Source: an uncultured Myxococcales bacterium (GTDB taxonomy: Bacteria > Myxococcota_A > UBA9042 > DTJE01). Taken from it: 45,881 bases of DNA. Made by a program: the position numbers and the translations under genes. This document shows, one piece after another, positions 18,901-26,752 of this stretch. The stretch lies in NCBI GenBank assembly GCA_937975765.1, contig CALJUR010000134.1:1-45881 (forward strand), given 5' to 3'. A model generated the notes under the pieces. That model saw nothing but the letters and a program-made list of their open reading frames with translations. It did not search any database and was not told the origin of the DNA. Each line of letters begins with the position of its first letter. Positions within the stretch are counted from its first letter, which is position 1.

Positions 18901-19626
18901 GCCGGCCAGGAGATGCGCCAGGAGGCCATCGAGGTCTTCCGCGAGGGCGTCGCCCTGTGCGAGTCGTTCGGATTCGCGCGCGGGCTGGCGGCCCACCTGG
19001 CCAACCTGGGCGCGTGCCTGGTCCGCGTCGGGCACGAGGACGAGGGCCGGGAGTGCATCCAGCGGTCCCTGGCCCTGCGGGAGGCCATGGGAGACAGCCG
19101 GGGCGTCGCGCACGCCCTGACGGCCCTGGCCGACCTGGCCCTCGTCCGACGGGACTGGCCCCTGGTGCGCGACCTCTCCAGGAAGGCGCTCAACCTCTGC
19201 CACGCCGCCCGCTACGTGATGGGCGAGCGGGTCGCACTGGTCAACCTGGCGCACGCATGCCGCGGGCTGGGCCTGCGCGACGAGGCCGAGGAGCACCTGC
19301 TGGCCTGCCTGGGCACGACGCGCCAGGACAAGTCCCTTTCGGTGACCATCGGGTCGGCCCACGAGTTGATGGCGGGTCTCCTGGAGGAGAAGGGGGACGC
19401 GTCCGCCGCGCTCCGCGAGCGCCTGAACGCGATCCAGGTGTTCGAGCGCCTGGAACTGTTCGACCGCGCCCAGGCCGTTCGTGCCCGGCTGGGGTTCCAG
19501 GGCGGCCTTTCCCAGGCGTGTCCGCCGGAACCCGTCCCGGGTGGCTCGAACGGCCCGGACACCGTCCGCGACGAGGTGCCCCGCGAGGACACCGGGCGGT
19601 GGGTGCTTTCCCGAAGGCTCCCGTAA
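15931..19626 (+). CDS. Zn-ribbon Ser/Thr protein kinase fused to ATPase and TPR-like repeats
   Basis: A 1,231-residue soluble kinase. Order: a zinc ribbon (Cys5, Cys8, Cys19, Cys22), a Hanks-type kinase (about 35-310), a STAND/AAA-like ATPase (about 350-700), then helical TPR-like repeats to about 1180. Kinase residues are intact: glycine loop IADGGMSQVYLA, Lys67 in VALKVV, Asp161 in VYRDLKPGN, Asp183 in LDFG. The catalytic triad reads Tyr-Arg-Asp instead of His-Arg-Asp, uncommon in bacteria. The ATPase P-loop is GEPGAGKT with Lys381. This build resembles PknK-like kinases that sense through the ATPase/TPR part. No TM segment is seen. GTG 15931 is chosen because it follows the promoter by a short leader and just precedes the zinc ribbon; no good Shine-Dalgarno sequence is visible. 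Confidence 0.92.
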   Translation: MRKFCRACDREHPPRLFRCPACNRRLELASHSDVEGKFVVKHLIADGGMSQVYLAHQNSLGRDVALKVVHLDPSESFSIDALRNEAFLAGRVQHPHVVSVLDHGEVEGGFLYLAMEYLNGASLAETLFRSGPMEYVRALRILTQICEALAAIHDVGLVYRDLKPGNIFLVDARGSKDFVKMLDFGICVPVPRQPMRLLGTALPACVTAGTPQYMAPEQILGHPVDPRTDLYALGITAFEMLTGKPVFDGPDVFTDHLRSVPLPLAIVCPQSRIPRGLDDFLLRLMAKDPAHRPQNAREVLDRFRQLLPSSFRIPPEITGENPLPVGADPGWYESGRTRVTLKAPAWVDRPREMAWVEAEFANLEQDHPGLLWIEGEPGAGKTTLSLRAQDAATERGMDSIRCTVEVRMPLLGAWRCALLDLLQAEIASRDDLRAAVSRFRLGPLHDGDPTFEALSDLLLPGAAAWDLLRRDPSAYLSFAASGIERLLRAASVQGNGLLVHLDDFHNADPLSAEFLDRLVRSLEARPAPLVLLVCARRLFENENEERTPEFFRARATFREHGALQKLTRMTERQVDALVNAMCPVSCDPSVHRVVRRAAGGNPLFAVQMCRHLATRGMLVLTKDRVRLADEGDVSVPGALMELLVQRIEGLRSLPDGPLLVDLLDRVSLLGSRASITNLWALCDSEGRLDLRDGLDRLVDRLAAEGYVQRVPWASDDYVSFPHPLMRDAITQRQPASSLSRLHLFVARVLESAYADNVSVASQDIGEHYFEAGFFDRAIDYLLVAAERSLEAARLVEARDLFTKAETAFTRIGLPEDPRLGRVLAALVELDWCQGRYDAAAERLSLLSQHPLVPAGTALAIRIGELEACVAEARRDTAGAVRVLQRLIHEAGAAGDRHRAATAMVRLANIRMDEGDNAAAARLVRDAELQVQQDGKTRTMGLVHLAYGRLMRKMGTLAESIGRLDEALALLTGPRDFTERAEALFFKGARLAGQEMRQEAIEVFREGVALCESFGFARGLAAHLANLGACLVRVGHEDEGRECIQRSLALREAMGDSRGVAHALTALADLALVRRDWPLVRDLSRKALNLCHAARYVMGERVALVNLAHACRGLGLRDEAEEHLLACLGTTRQDKSLSVTIGSAHELMAGLLEEKGDASAALRERLNAIQVFERLELFDRAQAVRARLGFQGGLSQACPPEPVPGGSNGPDTVRDEVPREDTGRWVLSRRLP

Positions 19627-19658
19627 CGCTTTCGCGGATCCCGGAACGCTGGTATCGT

Positions 19659-19682
19659 CGGGCGGCCGAAAGGCCGTTCCCG
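19659..19682 (+). other. GNRA-capped hairpin before the beta-barrel gene
   Basis: CGGG + CGGCC, loop GAAA, GGCCG, a TT bulge, and CCCG give a 9-bp stem with a GAAA tetraloop. Its last base is the first G of the GGAGG ribosome-binding site (19682-19686) of the barrel gene. No U-run follows. It could tune translation of the barrel or protect processed mRNA ends in the 65-bp gap. The structure is seen; the role is inference. Confidence 0.45.
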
Positions 19683-19691
19683 GAGGGTTCG

Positions 19692-21398
19692 ATGGTCCGC
19701 AGCCTGTTCATCGGCGCGCTGGCTATGCTCCTGTGCGCGCCCGCATCCACCGTCTTCGCGGATCCCGCGCACAAGCCCGCCCGGCCGCCCGACCGCGATG
19801 CCGCCCTGAACCTCCTGAAGGAGGAACTGGACGCCCTGCGCGCCGCCGAGGACAAGCGGGCCAGGGAAGTCGCCGAGCTTCGCAAGCGGATCGCCGCCCT
19901 GGAGGAGGCGCTGATGCGCAGCGCCAGCGACGCGCAGGCCCGCACGGCCGACGCCCTGAAGGATTCCCGGAAGGAACTGCAGGCCGCCCGGGAGGCGCTG
20001 GATTCGACCCAGGGACGCCTGGCCGCCCTCGAGTCGCGGCAGGAGTTCCAGGGACGCGCCCTGCCGTGGCTGATCCCGTCGCTGGAGGTCCGCCTTCGCC
20101 CGATGTACGACCGGAACCGCTCCGACGTCGACACCGGCCGCGGCGATTCCGACCTCTACTACCTGCAGCGCATCCGCCTGGGGGTCACCCTGGCGCCCCG
20201 GAAAGGCGTGAAGGGCGTGCTGGTGCTGCAGGACTCGCGCGAGTGGGGCGAGGAGAAATCCACCGCCGCGAACTCCCACAGCCTGGACCTGTACCAGGGC
20301 TACCTGCGCTTCGACGACATCGGCGATTCGGGCTTCTGGGTCCAGGCGGGCCGTTTCGCCATGACGTACGGCGCCCGGCGCCAGGTGTCGGAGAAGAACT
20401 TCAACAACATCGGGCAGGCGTTCGATGGTGTCCGCCTGGGATTCAAGCGCGACCGGGTGCTGGCCGCGGACGCGTTCGCCGTGCTGTACCGCAACGGGTT
20501 CGCGCCGGTCTTCCAGGCCCGGGGCCAGGACAAATACTCCGCGTTCGCCGGGCTGCACCTCTCCACCAGTGCTCTCCGCTGGCTGGACGCCGAACTGTAC
20601 GGCTTCTACCAGGACGACGCGTTCGCCCCGCAGACCGAGAAGGTCGGGACGATCGGCGCGCGTCTGGTCGCCCGGCCGGCGGCGGGCCTGGAACTGGAGG
20701 GCGAGGCCGCGGTGCAGGTCGGCAAGGTCACGGTGCACGACGAGACGGCGAACCTGAGGAAGGCCGATCACCTGGCGACCGCCTACTTCCTGCAGGCGAA
20801 ATACACCGGGCAGGTCCGGACCTCCCCGTGGATCGGCCTGTTCTTCTACAGCGCCTCCGGCGACGCGAACCCCTACGACCGCGAGAGCGTGGCCTACCGG
20901 CCGGTCTTCCCGTCGGGCAAGGGGAACATGGGCAACCTCGAACTGTTCAAGTGGCAGGGCGTCTGGGACATCGGACCTACCGTGGGCCTTCGCCCCGCGA
21001 AGAACATGCGGATCTCCGTGGACTTCCACTGCTACTCGCTGTCGACGGACGGCGGCAGCCTGCTGGGCTTCGACAGCCACGTCACCCGCGCCACCGACCC
21101 GTACCCCGGGTCGCTGACCGGCCGCGTCTTCAACGTGCCGTCGGGCGGCAGCCGGTTCCTGGGCCACGAGATGGACCTGGAGATCTCGTTCAAGCCGGTG
21201 GACGTGTTGACCCTGGGCCTGGGATACTCCTATTTCAAGCCCGGGGCCGCGGCACGCCGGGGGCAGATCCTGTCGATCGCCGAACGGACGACGACGGTCG
21301 ACGGTGCCGAGGTGAAGACCCCCTACTGGAAGCGGGACTACCGCATGGGGAACGACCTGGCCCACCGTGCCTGGCTGGAGGCCACGCTGAGCCTTTGA
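19692..21398 (+). CDS. Alginate-export-like outer-membrane beta-barrel with N-terminal coiled coil
   Basis: A 568-residue outer-membrane protein. The signal peptide (about 1-23) ends VFA. It is followed by a heptad-rich coiled coil (about 35-115), which could trimerise or span the periplasm, and a long barrel region (about 125-568) of alternating strands ending in the aromatic/hydrophobic terminus WLEATLSL. SLEVRLRPMYDRN and LQRIRLGVTL resemble the opening of alginate-export (AlgE-like) porins. The real substrate is unknown; no alginate synthesis genes are present, so a general solute or polysaccharide channel is equally possible. The ATG has GGAGG 5 nt upstream. It lies between kinase and phosphatase genes in one operon. 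Confidence 0.8.
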   Translation: MVRSLFIGALAMLLCAPASTVFADPAHKPARPPDRDAALNLLKEELDALRAAEDKRAREVAELRKRIAALEEALMRSASDAQARTADALKDSRKELQAAREALDSTQGRLAALESRQEFQGRALPWLIPSLEVRLRPMYDRNRSDVDTGRGDSDLYYLQRIRLGVTLAPRKGVKGVLVLQDSREWGEEKSTAANSHSLDLYQGYLRFDDIGDSGFWVQAGRFAMTYGARRQVSEKNFNNIGQAFDGVRLGFKRDRVLAADAFAVLYRNGFAPVFQARGQDKYSAFAGLHLSTSALRWLDAELYGFYQDDAFAPQTEKVGTIGARLVARPAAGLELEGEAAVQVGKVTVHDETANLRKADHLATAYFLQAKYTGQVRTSPWIGLFFYSASGDANPYDRESVAYRPVFPSGKGNMGNLELFKWQGVWDIGPTVGLRPAKNMRISVDFHCYSLSTDGGSLLGFDSHVTRATDPYPGSLTGRVFNVPSGGSRFLGHEMDLEISFKPVDVLTLGLGYSYFKPGAAARRGQILSIAERTTTVDGAEVKTPYWKRDYRMGNDLAHRAWLEATLSL

Positions 21399-21426
21399 CT
21401 CCAACCGTCCCGGCAAGGAGGATCCC

Positions 21427-22791
21427 GTGATCGTCGCATCGGCTGCCCGCACCGACGTCGGGCGCGTTCGCACCCGGAACGAGGACAACCTGGCCAACCT
21501 GGCCGACCTGAACCTGTACGTCGTCGCGGACGGGATGGGGGGCCACCAGGGCGGCGACGAGGCCAGCCGCCACGCCTGCGAGGTCATCGCGGAGCACATC
21601 CGCGGCAAGTGGTTCCTGGTCGAGGGGTTCCAGCGGGAACCCGTCCCCTCGCGCCGCCGGCAGGTGATGCAACTGCTGACCGAGGCCGTGCGCGCATGCA
21701 ACGACCGCATCGTCCTGGCATCCGAGCAGTCGCCCGAACTCCAGGGAATGGGCTCGACCGTCGTGGTCCTGCTGCTGGTCGCCGACCGCGCCTTCGTGGC
21801 CCACGTCGGGGACAGCCGGGCCTACCTGGTCCGGGACCAGTCGACCGTCCTGCTCACCGAGGACCACAGCCTGCTGTTCGAACTGCTTCGCCAGGGCCGC
21901 CTGACGCGCGGCCAGGCCGCCCGCTTCCCGATGAAGAACGTCGTGACGCGGGCCCTGGGGGTGCGCGGGCCGGTGGACGCGGACGTCATGGATCTCCCGG
22001 TCCTTCAGGGCGACCGCTTCCTGTTGTGCACGGACGGGCTGCACGGCTATGTCGAGGACGAACGGATCCCCCGCCTGGTCGGGGAGGGCGGGCTGCAGGC
22101 CGTGGTGGACCGGCTGGTCGCCTTCGCCAACGCCGGCGGCGGATCCGACAACATCACGGCCCTCGTGGCCGAGATCCAGGCCCTTTCCGGGGATTCCATC
22201 GAGGCCCGGAAGTCCTTCCAGCACCTGCGGGCGGCGCCGCTGCTGCAGGATCTCTCGACGGCGGAGATCCTCCGCCTGGTCTCGGCGGCGGACCACCGGC
22301 GCTACCAGCCGGGGGACCGCGTCGTCCGGGAAGGCGAGCGCCTGGATGGCATGCACCTGGTGCTGTCGGGCATGGTGGAAGTCCAGCGGGGGCAACTGGG
22401 CACGATCCGCATCGGGGAAGGGTCCTCGTTCGGGGACATGGCCCTGCTGGAGGACCGCCCCCCGGAGGCCTCGGTCGTGGCCATCGAGCCCAGCGAGTTG
22501 GCCGTGGTTCCGCGCCGCGCCTTCGAGGCCCTGTGCGCCACCTCGCCGCAACTGGGCGTCCGCCTGCTGCGCCAGATGGCCCGCAGCCTGGCGCGCCGGC
22601 TGCGCACCGCCAACGACGAGACCGCGCTGCTTCGCGCCGTCCTGGAACGGGAGAGCGTCGTGACGCCGCTGTTCCGCACGGTGGAGGCGCTGTCCGACCC
22701 GGCCATACCGCAGATGGCCGACGACGAGCCGACCCCCAAGGAAGGGGTGCGCCTGCCCCCGCTGGAGGTTCCGAATGACCCGAAGGAATGA
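21427..22791 (+). CDS. PP2C-type protein phosphatase fused to a cyclic-nucleotide-binding-like domain
   Basis: A 454-residue protein. Residues 1-255 are a PPM/PP2C Ser/Thr phosphatase with the metal-binding motifs complete: RTRNEDN (15-21), VADGMGGH with Asp35, GMGSTVVV, HVGDSRAYL, TDGLHGY and GGSDNITAL. Residues about 265-390 form a CRP-like nucleotide-binding fold with FGDMALLEDRPPEASV at the phosphate-binding cassette. The usual Pro-Arg-[Ala/Ser] there reads Pro-Pro-Glu-Ala-Ser, so the phosphate-contacting Arg is missing and the ligand may not be cAMP or cGMP. It is the natural counter-enzyme to the kinase two genes upstream. GTG 21427 has an excellent AAGGAGG 5 nt upstream. The last 17 nt overlap the next gene. 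Confidence 0.92.
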   Translation: MIVASAARTDVGRVRTRNEDNLANLADLNLYVVADGMGGHQGGDEASRHACEVIAEHIRGKWFLVEGFQREPVPSRRRQVMQLLTEAVRACNDRIVLASEQSPELQGMGSTVVVLLLVADRAFVAHVGDSRAYLVRDQSTVLLTEDHSLLFELLRQGRLTRGQAARFPMKNVVTRALGVRGPVDADVMDLPVLQGDRFLLCTDGLHGYVEDERIPRLVGEGGLQAVVDRLVAFANAGGGSDNITALVAEIQALSGDSIEARKSFQHLRAAPLLQDLSTAEILRLVSAADHRRYQPGDRVVREGERLDGMHLVLSGMVEVQRGQLGTIRIGEGSSFGDMALLEDRPPEASVVAIEPSELAVVPRRAFEALCATSPQLGVRLLRQMARSLARRLRTANDETALLRAVLERESVVTPLFRTVEALSDPAIPQMADDEPTPKEGVRLPPLEVPNDPKE

Positions 22792-23434
22792 CGCCCTCCT
22801 CCCCGTGTTCCTGGGTCGCGGCCTGCTGCTGTTGCTGGCCCTCGCGATCGCGACCACGCCGGCCTGCGGCAGGAAGAAGCGCAAGGCGTCTGCGAACACC
22901 GACGGACTGGCCGGCGGCGTGCTGGTGTTCTCCGACGACTTCCAGCGCGATTCGGTGGGCGACCAGTACCGGACGCACTCGCAGAAGTGGTCGATTGTCG
23001 ACGGCTGGCTGCACGTCCAGGGCGACCGCAACGAGGGGCTGTGGCTGACGGTGCCTCTGCCCGAGCGCGTCCGCGTCGAGTTCGACGCGCGCAGCGTGAC
23101 CCCGGAAGGCGACATCAAGTGCGAGATCTTCAACACCGAGGCGCGCCACCAGACCGGCTACATCGCGATCCTGGGCGGCTGGAGGAACTCCATCAGCGTG
23201 CTGGCCCGCATGGACGAGCATGGCGAGGACCGCATGGAATCGGACGCGAAGGTGGCCATCGGCCAGGTCCATCACTTCGCCCTGGTGCGGACCGAGGGCT
23301 CGTTGCGCTGGTACGTGGACGGCCGCCTGGTCCTGGCCTATCCGGACGAGGAGCCGGTGCGGGGTCCGTACTTCGGGTTCAACAACTGGAACTCCGACGT
23401 GTACTTCGACAACCTCGCCATCTATCGCCTGTAG
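22775..23434 (+). CDS. Putative lipoprotein with a concanavalin/LamG-like fold
   Basis: A 219-residue secreted protein. An N-terminal hydrophobic segment (about 12-30) ends in TPAC, an imperfect lipobox, so lipid attachment at Cys31 is likely but not certain. The rest is beta-rich with features of lectin-like jelly-roll domains: FSDDFQRDSVG near the mature N-terminus, a WYVDGRLVL strand, and a closing GPYFGFNNWNSDVYFDNLAI. Such folds often bind glycans, which would suit a neighbour that may handle polysaccharide, but no specific family was recognised. It overlaps the phosphatase gene by 17 nt with its own GGAGG (22764-22768), so it is the last gene of the kinase operon. Confidence 0.72.
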   Translation: MTRRNDALLPVFLGRGLLLLLALAIATTPACGRKKRKASANTDGLAGGVLVFSDDFQRDSVGDQYRTHSQKWSIVDGWLHVQGDRNEGLWLTVPLPERVRVEFDARSVTPEGDIKCEIFNTEARHQTGYIAILGGWRNSISVLARMDEHGEDRMESDAKVAIGQVHHFALVRTEGSLRWYVDGRLVLAYPDEEPVRGPYFGFNNWNSDVYFDNLAIYRL

Positions 23435-23446
23435 GGCAGGGGGAGG

Positions 23447-26400
23447 CTAGAAGTTCACCTGCGCGGCGACACCGACATCGCCGTTCTCGCCGGCCTGGCC
23501 CAGGGACCCGCCGCCGAATCCGCCCGCGCCCCCGGTGCCCGTCCCGCGGTACTCCAGGTTCGCAGCCTTGTAGGCGTCGGTCAGCGCCGCCGGAGCGCCG
23601 TCCACGAAAACGCCGTACGACGGGCCTCCGCACCCGCCGCCGCCGCCGCCGCCATGGCCGCCCGCGCCGCCGGGGCCGCCATAGCCGCCACCGGCCGTGC
23701 AGAACGTGGCGCTGTCCCCGGCCGCGTCCGGGCCGCCGGCCGCGCCGGAACCCGGCTTGCCACCGACACCGCCGTTGCCGCCGTTTCCACCGTCGCCGCC
23801 GCGTCCGGGCTCGATGACCAGGTCCGACAGCGCGGGAATGGTCGCAGGCGTCGCCGAGAAGGCCAGGAACAGCGCGAACGAACCACCACCGCTGCCGCCC
23901 GCGGAACCGCCCGCGGCGCCGCAGCCGCCGGACCCGCCACCGCCGCCCGATCCGCCGATGTCGGTGTACTTCGAACTGTCCCCGGAGCAGCCGGTGGTCT
24001 CGACGCCGCCCGCCGCGCCACCGCCCCCTCCGCCGCCGCCGTGGGTGCCCGACCCGCCGGCCACCGCGTTGCCCGCCGTCCACACGCCGTCGACCACCGT
24101 CCCGGCCCCCGAGCAGCGCCCGCCCGCGGCGCCGTCGGCGCCCTGCCGGCCGGTCGCCCCGTTCGCACCCGCCTTGGACCCGTCGGGGACGTAGCACGTG
24201 GAGCAGCTGCTGCCGCAGAGGGTGTCGTCGATGTAGCTGTCCAGCCCCGCCAGGCCGCCCTCGCCCGTGCCGCCGCCGTTGTTCAGGCCGGAGACGCCGT
24301 TCTCCGCGGGCTGCCGCGTCTGCTCCGAGTCGTCGGGGCAGAACACGCCCGGAGTCTCGTCGAACACCGGGCAGATGGCCCGGCCACCGGCTCCGCCGCC
24401 GACGTCCGTGGTGCCGCCGCAGGTCTTGACGCCCCCCGCGCCGCCGGGGCTCTCCTTGCCGCTGTTGCAGTTGCTGGTCCCGATGTCGTACGCCGCCGCA
24501 CCGGCCGAACCCGGGACACCCGCCTCGCCCGACGCGCCGGGCGCGCCCGGCCGGCCGGCGCCGCCGTCCCCGCCGACGATCCGGCTGTTGCGCACGGCCA
24601 GCGAGGCGTCGCAGTCGCGCACGTACACGCCCACCGAGTTGCCCCCGGTGGCCTTGTTGCCATACGCGAACACCACGAAGCCGTCCGCCACCGTGGAGGC
24701 CGCAGCGCCGCCCGAGATCCCGATCGCGTTGACCGCCCCCGGGCGATCCGCCGTCGGCACGGAACCCAGGATGACCGTCTCGTAGGAGATCGGCTCGCGG
24801 ACCCGGAAGTCCGCCGAGTACCCCCCGTAGATTCCCACGCCCGCCGTCATCACCACCGAGTCCGTGTACACGCCCGTGGCGACGTAGACGTCGTGCAGCG
24901 AGGCCGACCCTGCCGCCATCGCGATCGCGGGCTGGATCTCCAGCAGCGGGTCGTCGATGGTTCCCGTCGCCCCTTCCTTGCCCCACTTCGCGACGAACAC
25001 CGACGTGCCCACCTGCCCGTCGATCCCGTCGCAGTTGGCGTCCGTGTCCCCGGGCGGGTCGTCCTCGCCCAGGTACTGGCACTCGCAGCCGTTGCCGGGG
25101 TTCTCGTCGACGTTGAAGAAGCCCTCGTTGCAGACGATCTTGCAGTCCGGGATCGTCCGGTCGGTGTCGCAGACGCCATGGCCGTTCAGGACCGTCATCG
25201 TGGTGCAGTTGTTGCCGCACACGCCGCAATTCCGGTCGTCCACGTACCGGTTGCTCCCCGGCTCCACGAAGCCCTCGTCGATCACGCCGTCGCAGTTGTT
25301 GTCCAGCCCGTCGCACGTCTCGGCGGGCAGTTCGCAGGGCCCCCAGCCCGCCGCCGTGCACTTCTGGGTGCCGTAGCAGGTGTACGACGGCTTGTCCGGG
25401 ATGCTGTAGGTCGTCGAGCAGCCGCGCTGGACGTCCTGGGTGGCGCCGGTGCACGAGCAGGTCCCCGAGTCGGGCTGGCACTGGTCCGGCCCGCCCGCCG
25501 CAGGCAGGCAGCTGAAGCTGAACGGGCAGTCCGCGTTGGTGGTGCAGGCCTGGCCGCAGTAGAGGCCGCCGTCCGTCCCGATCGGGATGCACCGCGAGCC
25601 CTCCCTCAGGCAGTCCGAATCCTGCTGGCAGGCCGAGCACAGCAGCGACGTCAGCGGGACGCACTGGAACTCGTTCAGCTTGAAGAAGCCGTTGTCGCAG
25701 GCCGTGACGACGCACCGCGGGGTCGGCTGGGTGACGTCGCACTCGACCGTCGCGTTCGGGAACATCCCGATGCAGGTCCGGTTGCACGCCCCGCAGTGCT
25801 CCATCGTCCCGTAGGCCCCATCGACCTTGAAGTCCTCGTCGATCCCCTCGTCGCAGTCGTCGTCGACGCCGTTGCAGGTCTCCGCCGCCGGGGTCAGGGC
25901 GTTGCACAGCCATCCCGCCGGCCCCAGGCAGGTCCGCGTGCCCTTGCAGGTCCCGAACTCGTTCGTGACCTCGCACTCCTCGCCGGACACCAGCCCGTCG
26001 TCGGGCGTGCCGTTGCAGTCGTCGTCGATGGCGTTGCAGGTCTCCAGGGCCGGCGTCCGGGCGTCGCACCCGACGAACCCCTGGCTGGCGTCGCAGGTCT
26101 CGTACCCGTAGCAGGTGCCGATCTCGTTGGTCACCTGGCACAGCCGCTTGACGCCGTTGTCCGCGGCGCGGCACAGGCAGGTTGCCGAGGCGGGCAGGCA
26201 GAAGGACTTGCCCTCGGTCCCCTGCTGCAGGCACTGGTAGGGATTCGGGCACTCGTCCGACGAGCACTCGACGCTGCAGTACTTGCCGTCGGGCATCGTC
26301 AGGCACGTGCCGCCCGCGCACTGCGAGTCGGTCGAGCAGGGGGTGCACACCTTGCCGAACTTCGGGATGCAGATGAACGTCGTGTCCGGGTAGGAGTTGA

Positions 26401-26752
26401 CGATGCCCGAACAGACGAAGTCCTCGGGGCAGGCGTCCGTCATGCACAACTTCGTGCAGATGTTCCCGTTCGGGCCTTCCACGCAGAATCCCGACAGGCA
26501 CTCCGTGTTGGTGGAGCAAGGGGCCATGAACTCGCCGGGCTGGACCGCCTCGGCGGGCAGATCCCCCCCTTCGTCCCGCTGCTCGATTTCCTCCTCGATC
26601 GGAGTTTCGGCGAGGGTTTCAACGATCTCGGTCGGAGGAAGATCCCCCGGAACGAGTTCCTGATCCCCCCCCTTGTCGGTCCCGCCCCCGCACGAGATCC
26701 CCGGCAGCGGAGCGGCCAGCATCAACGCGAACAGAAGGTGTGGGTGTCGCAT
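23447..26752 (-). CDS. Large surface lipoprotein: Cys-rich/MopE-like N-half, Gly-rich C-half
   Basis: A 1,101-residue lipoprotein. The signal peptide ends PGISC (Cys21), then CGGG and an acidic tether to about 75. Residues about 77-560 are Cys-rich, with three MopE-type motifs of the form C-[ND]-x-x-D-[DN]-[DN]-C-[DN] (CNAIDDDCNG, CNGVDDDCDE, CDGLDNNCDG). From about 590 the sequence looks like a right-handed beta-helix (DVYVATGVYTDSVV, VGIYGGYS) that runs into about 400 residues of Gly-Gly-x repeats. Such proteins occur on myxobacterial and related cell surfaces; the function is unknown. ATG 26752 with AGGAG six nt upstream was chosen over a GTG at 26770 that weakens the signal peptide. Its 5' end overlaps the preceding same-strand frame. 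MopE of Methylococcus binds copper; whether that applies here is open. Confidence 0.85.
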   Translation of the reverse strand: MRHPHLLFALMLAAPLPGISCGGGTDKGGDQELVPGDLPPTEIVETLAETPIEEEIEQRDEGGDLPAEAVQPGEFMAPCSTNTECLSGFCVEGPNGNICTKLCMTDACPEDFVCSGIVNSYPDTTFICIPKFGKVCTPCSTDSQCAGGTCLTMPDGKYCSVECSSDECPNPYQCLQQGTEGKSFCLPASATCLCRAADNGVKRLCQVTNEIGTCYGYETCDASQGFVGCDARTPALETCNAIDDDCNGTPDDGLVSGEECEVTNEFGTCKGTRTCLGPAGWLCNALTPAAETCNGVDDDCDEGIDEDFKVDGAYGTMEHCGACNRTCIGMFPNATVECDVTQPTPRCVVTACDNGFFKLNEFQCVPLTSLLCSACQQDSDCLREGSRCIPIGTDGGLYCGQACTTNADCPFSFSCLPAAGGPDQCQPDSGTCSCTGATQDVQRGCSTTYSIPDKPSYTCYGTQKCTAAGWGPCELPAETCDGLDNNCDGVIDEGFVEPGSNRYVDDRNCGVCGNNCTTMTVLNGHGVCDTDRTIPDCKIVCNEGFFNVDENPGNGCECQYLGEDDPPGDTDANCDGIDGQVGTSVFVAKWGKEGATGTIDDPLLEIQPAIAMAAGSASLHDVYVATGVYTDSVVMTAGVGIYGGYSADFRVREPISYETVILGSVPTADRPGAVNAIGISGGAAASTVADGFVVFAYGNKATGGNSVGVYVRDCDASLAVRNSRIVGGDGGAGRPGAPGASGEAGVPGSAGAAAYDIGTSNCNSGKESPGGAGGVKTCGGTTDVGGGAGGRAICPVFDETPGVFCPDDSEQTRQPAENGVSGLNNGGGTGEGGLAGLDSYIDDTLCGSSCSTCYVPDGSKAGANGATGRQGADGAAGGRCSGAGTVVDGVWTAGNAVAGGSGTHGGGGGGGGAAGGVETTGCSGDSSKYTDIGGSGGGGGSGGCGAAGGSAGGSGGGSFALFLAFSATPATIPALSDLVIEPGRGGDGGNGGNGGVGGKPGSGAAGGPDAAGDSATFCTAGGGYGGPGGAGGHGGGGGGGCGGPSYGVFVDGAPAALTDAYKAANLEYRGTGTGGAGGFGGGSLGQAGENGDVGVAAQVNF

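Noticed and set aside
14098..19362. 1,754-codon open frame on the minus strand across the kinase gene
   Set aside because: Antisense to the kinase domains; only its last part coincides with the real 14098-15057 gene.
23447..25000. Gly-rich C-half as a collagen-like protein
   Set aside because: Gly-Gly-x and irregular glycine spacing rather than strict Gly-x-y; a beta-helix/Gly-rich surface protein fits better.
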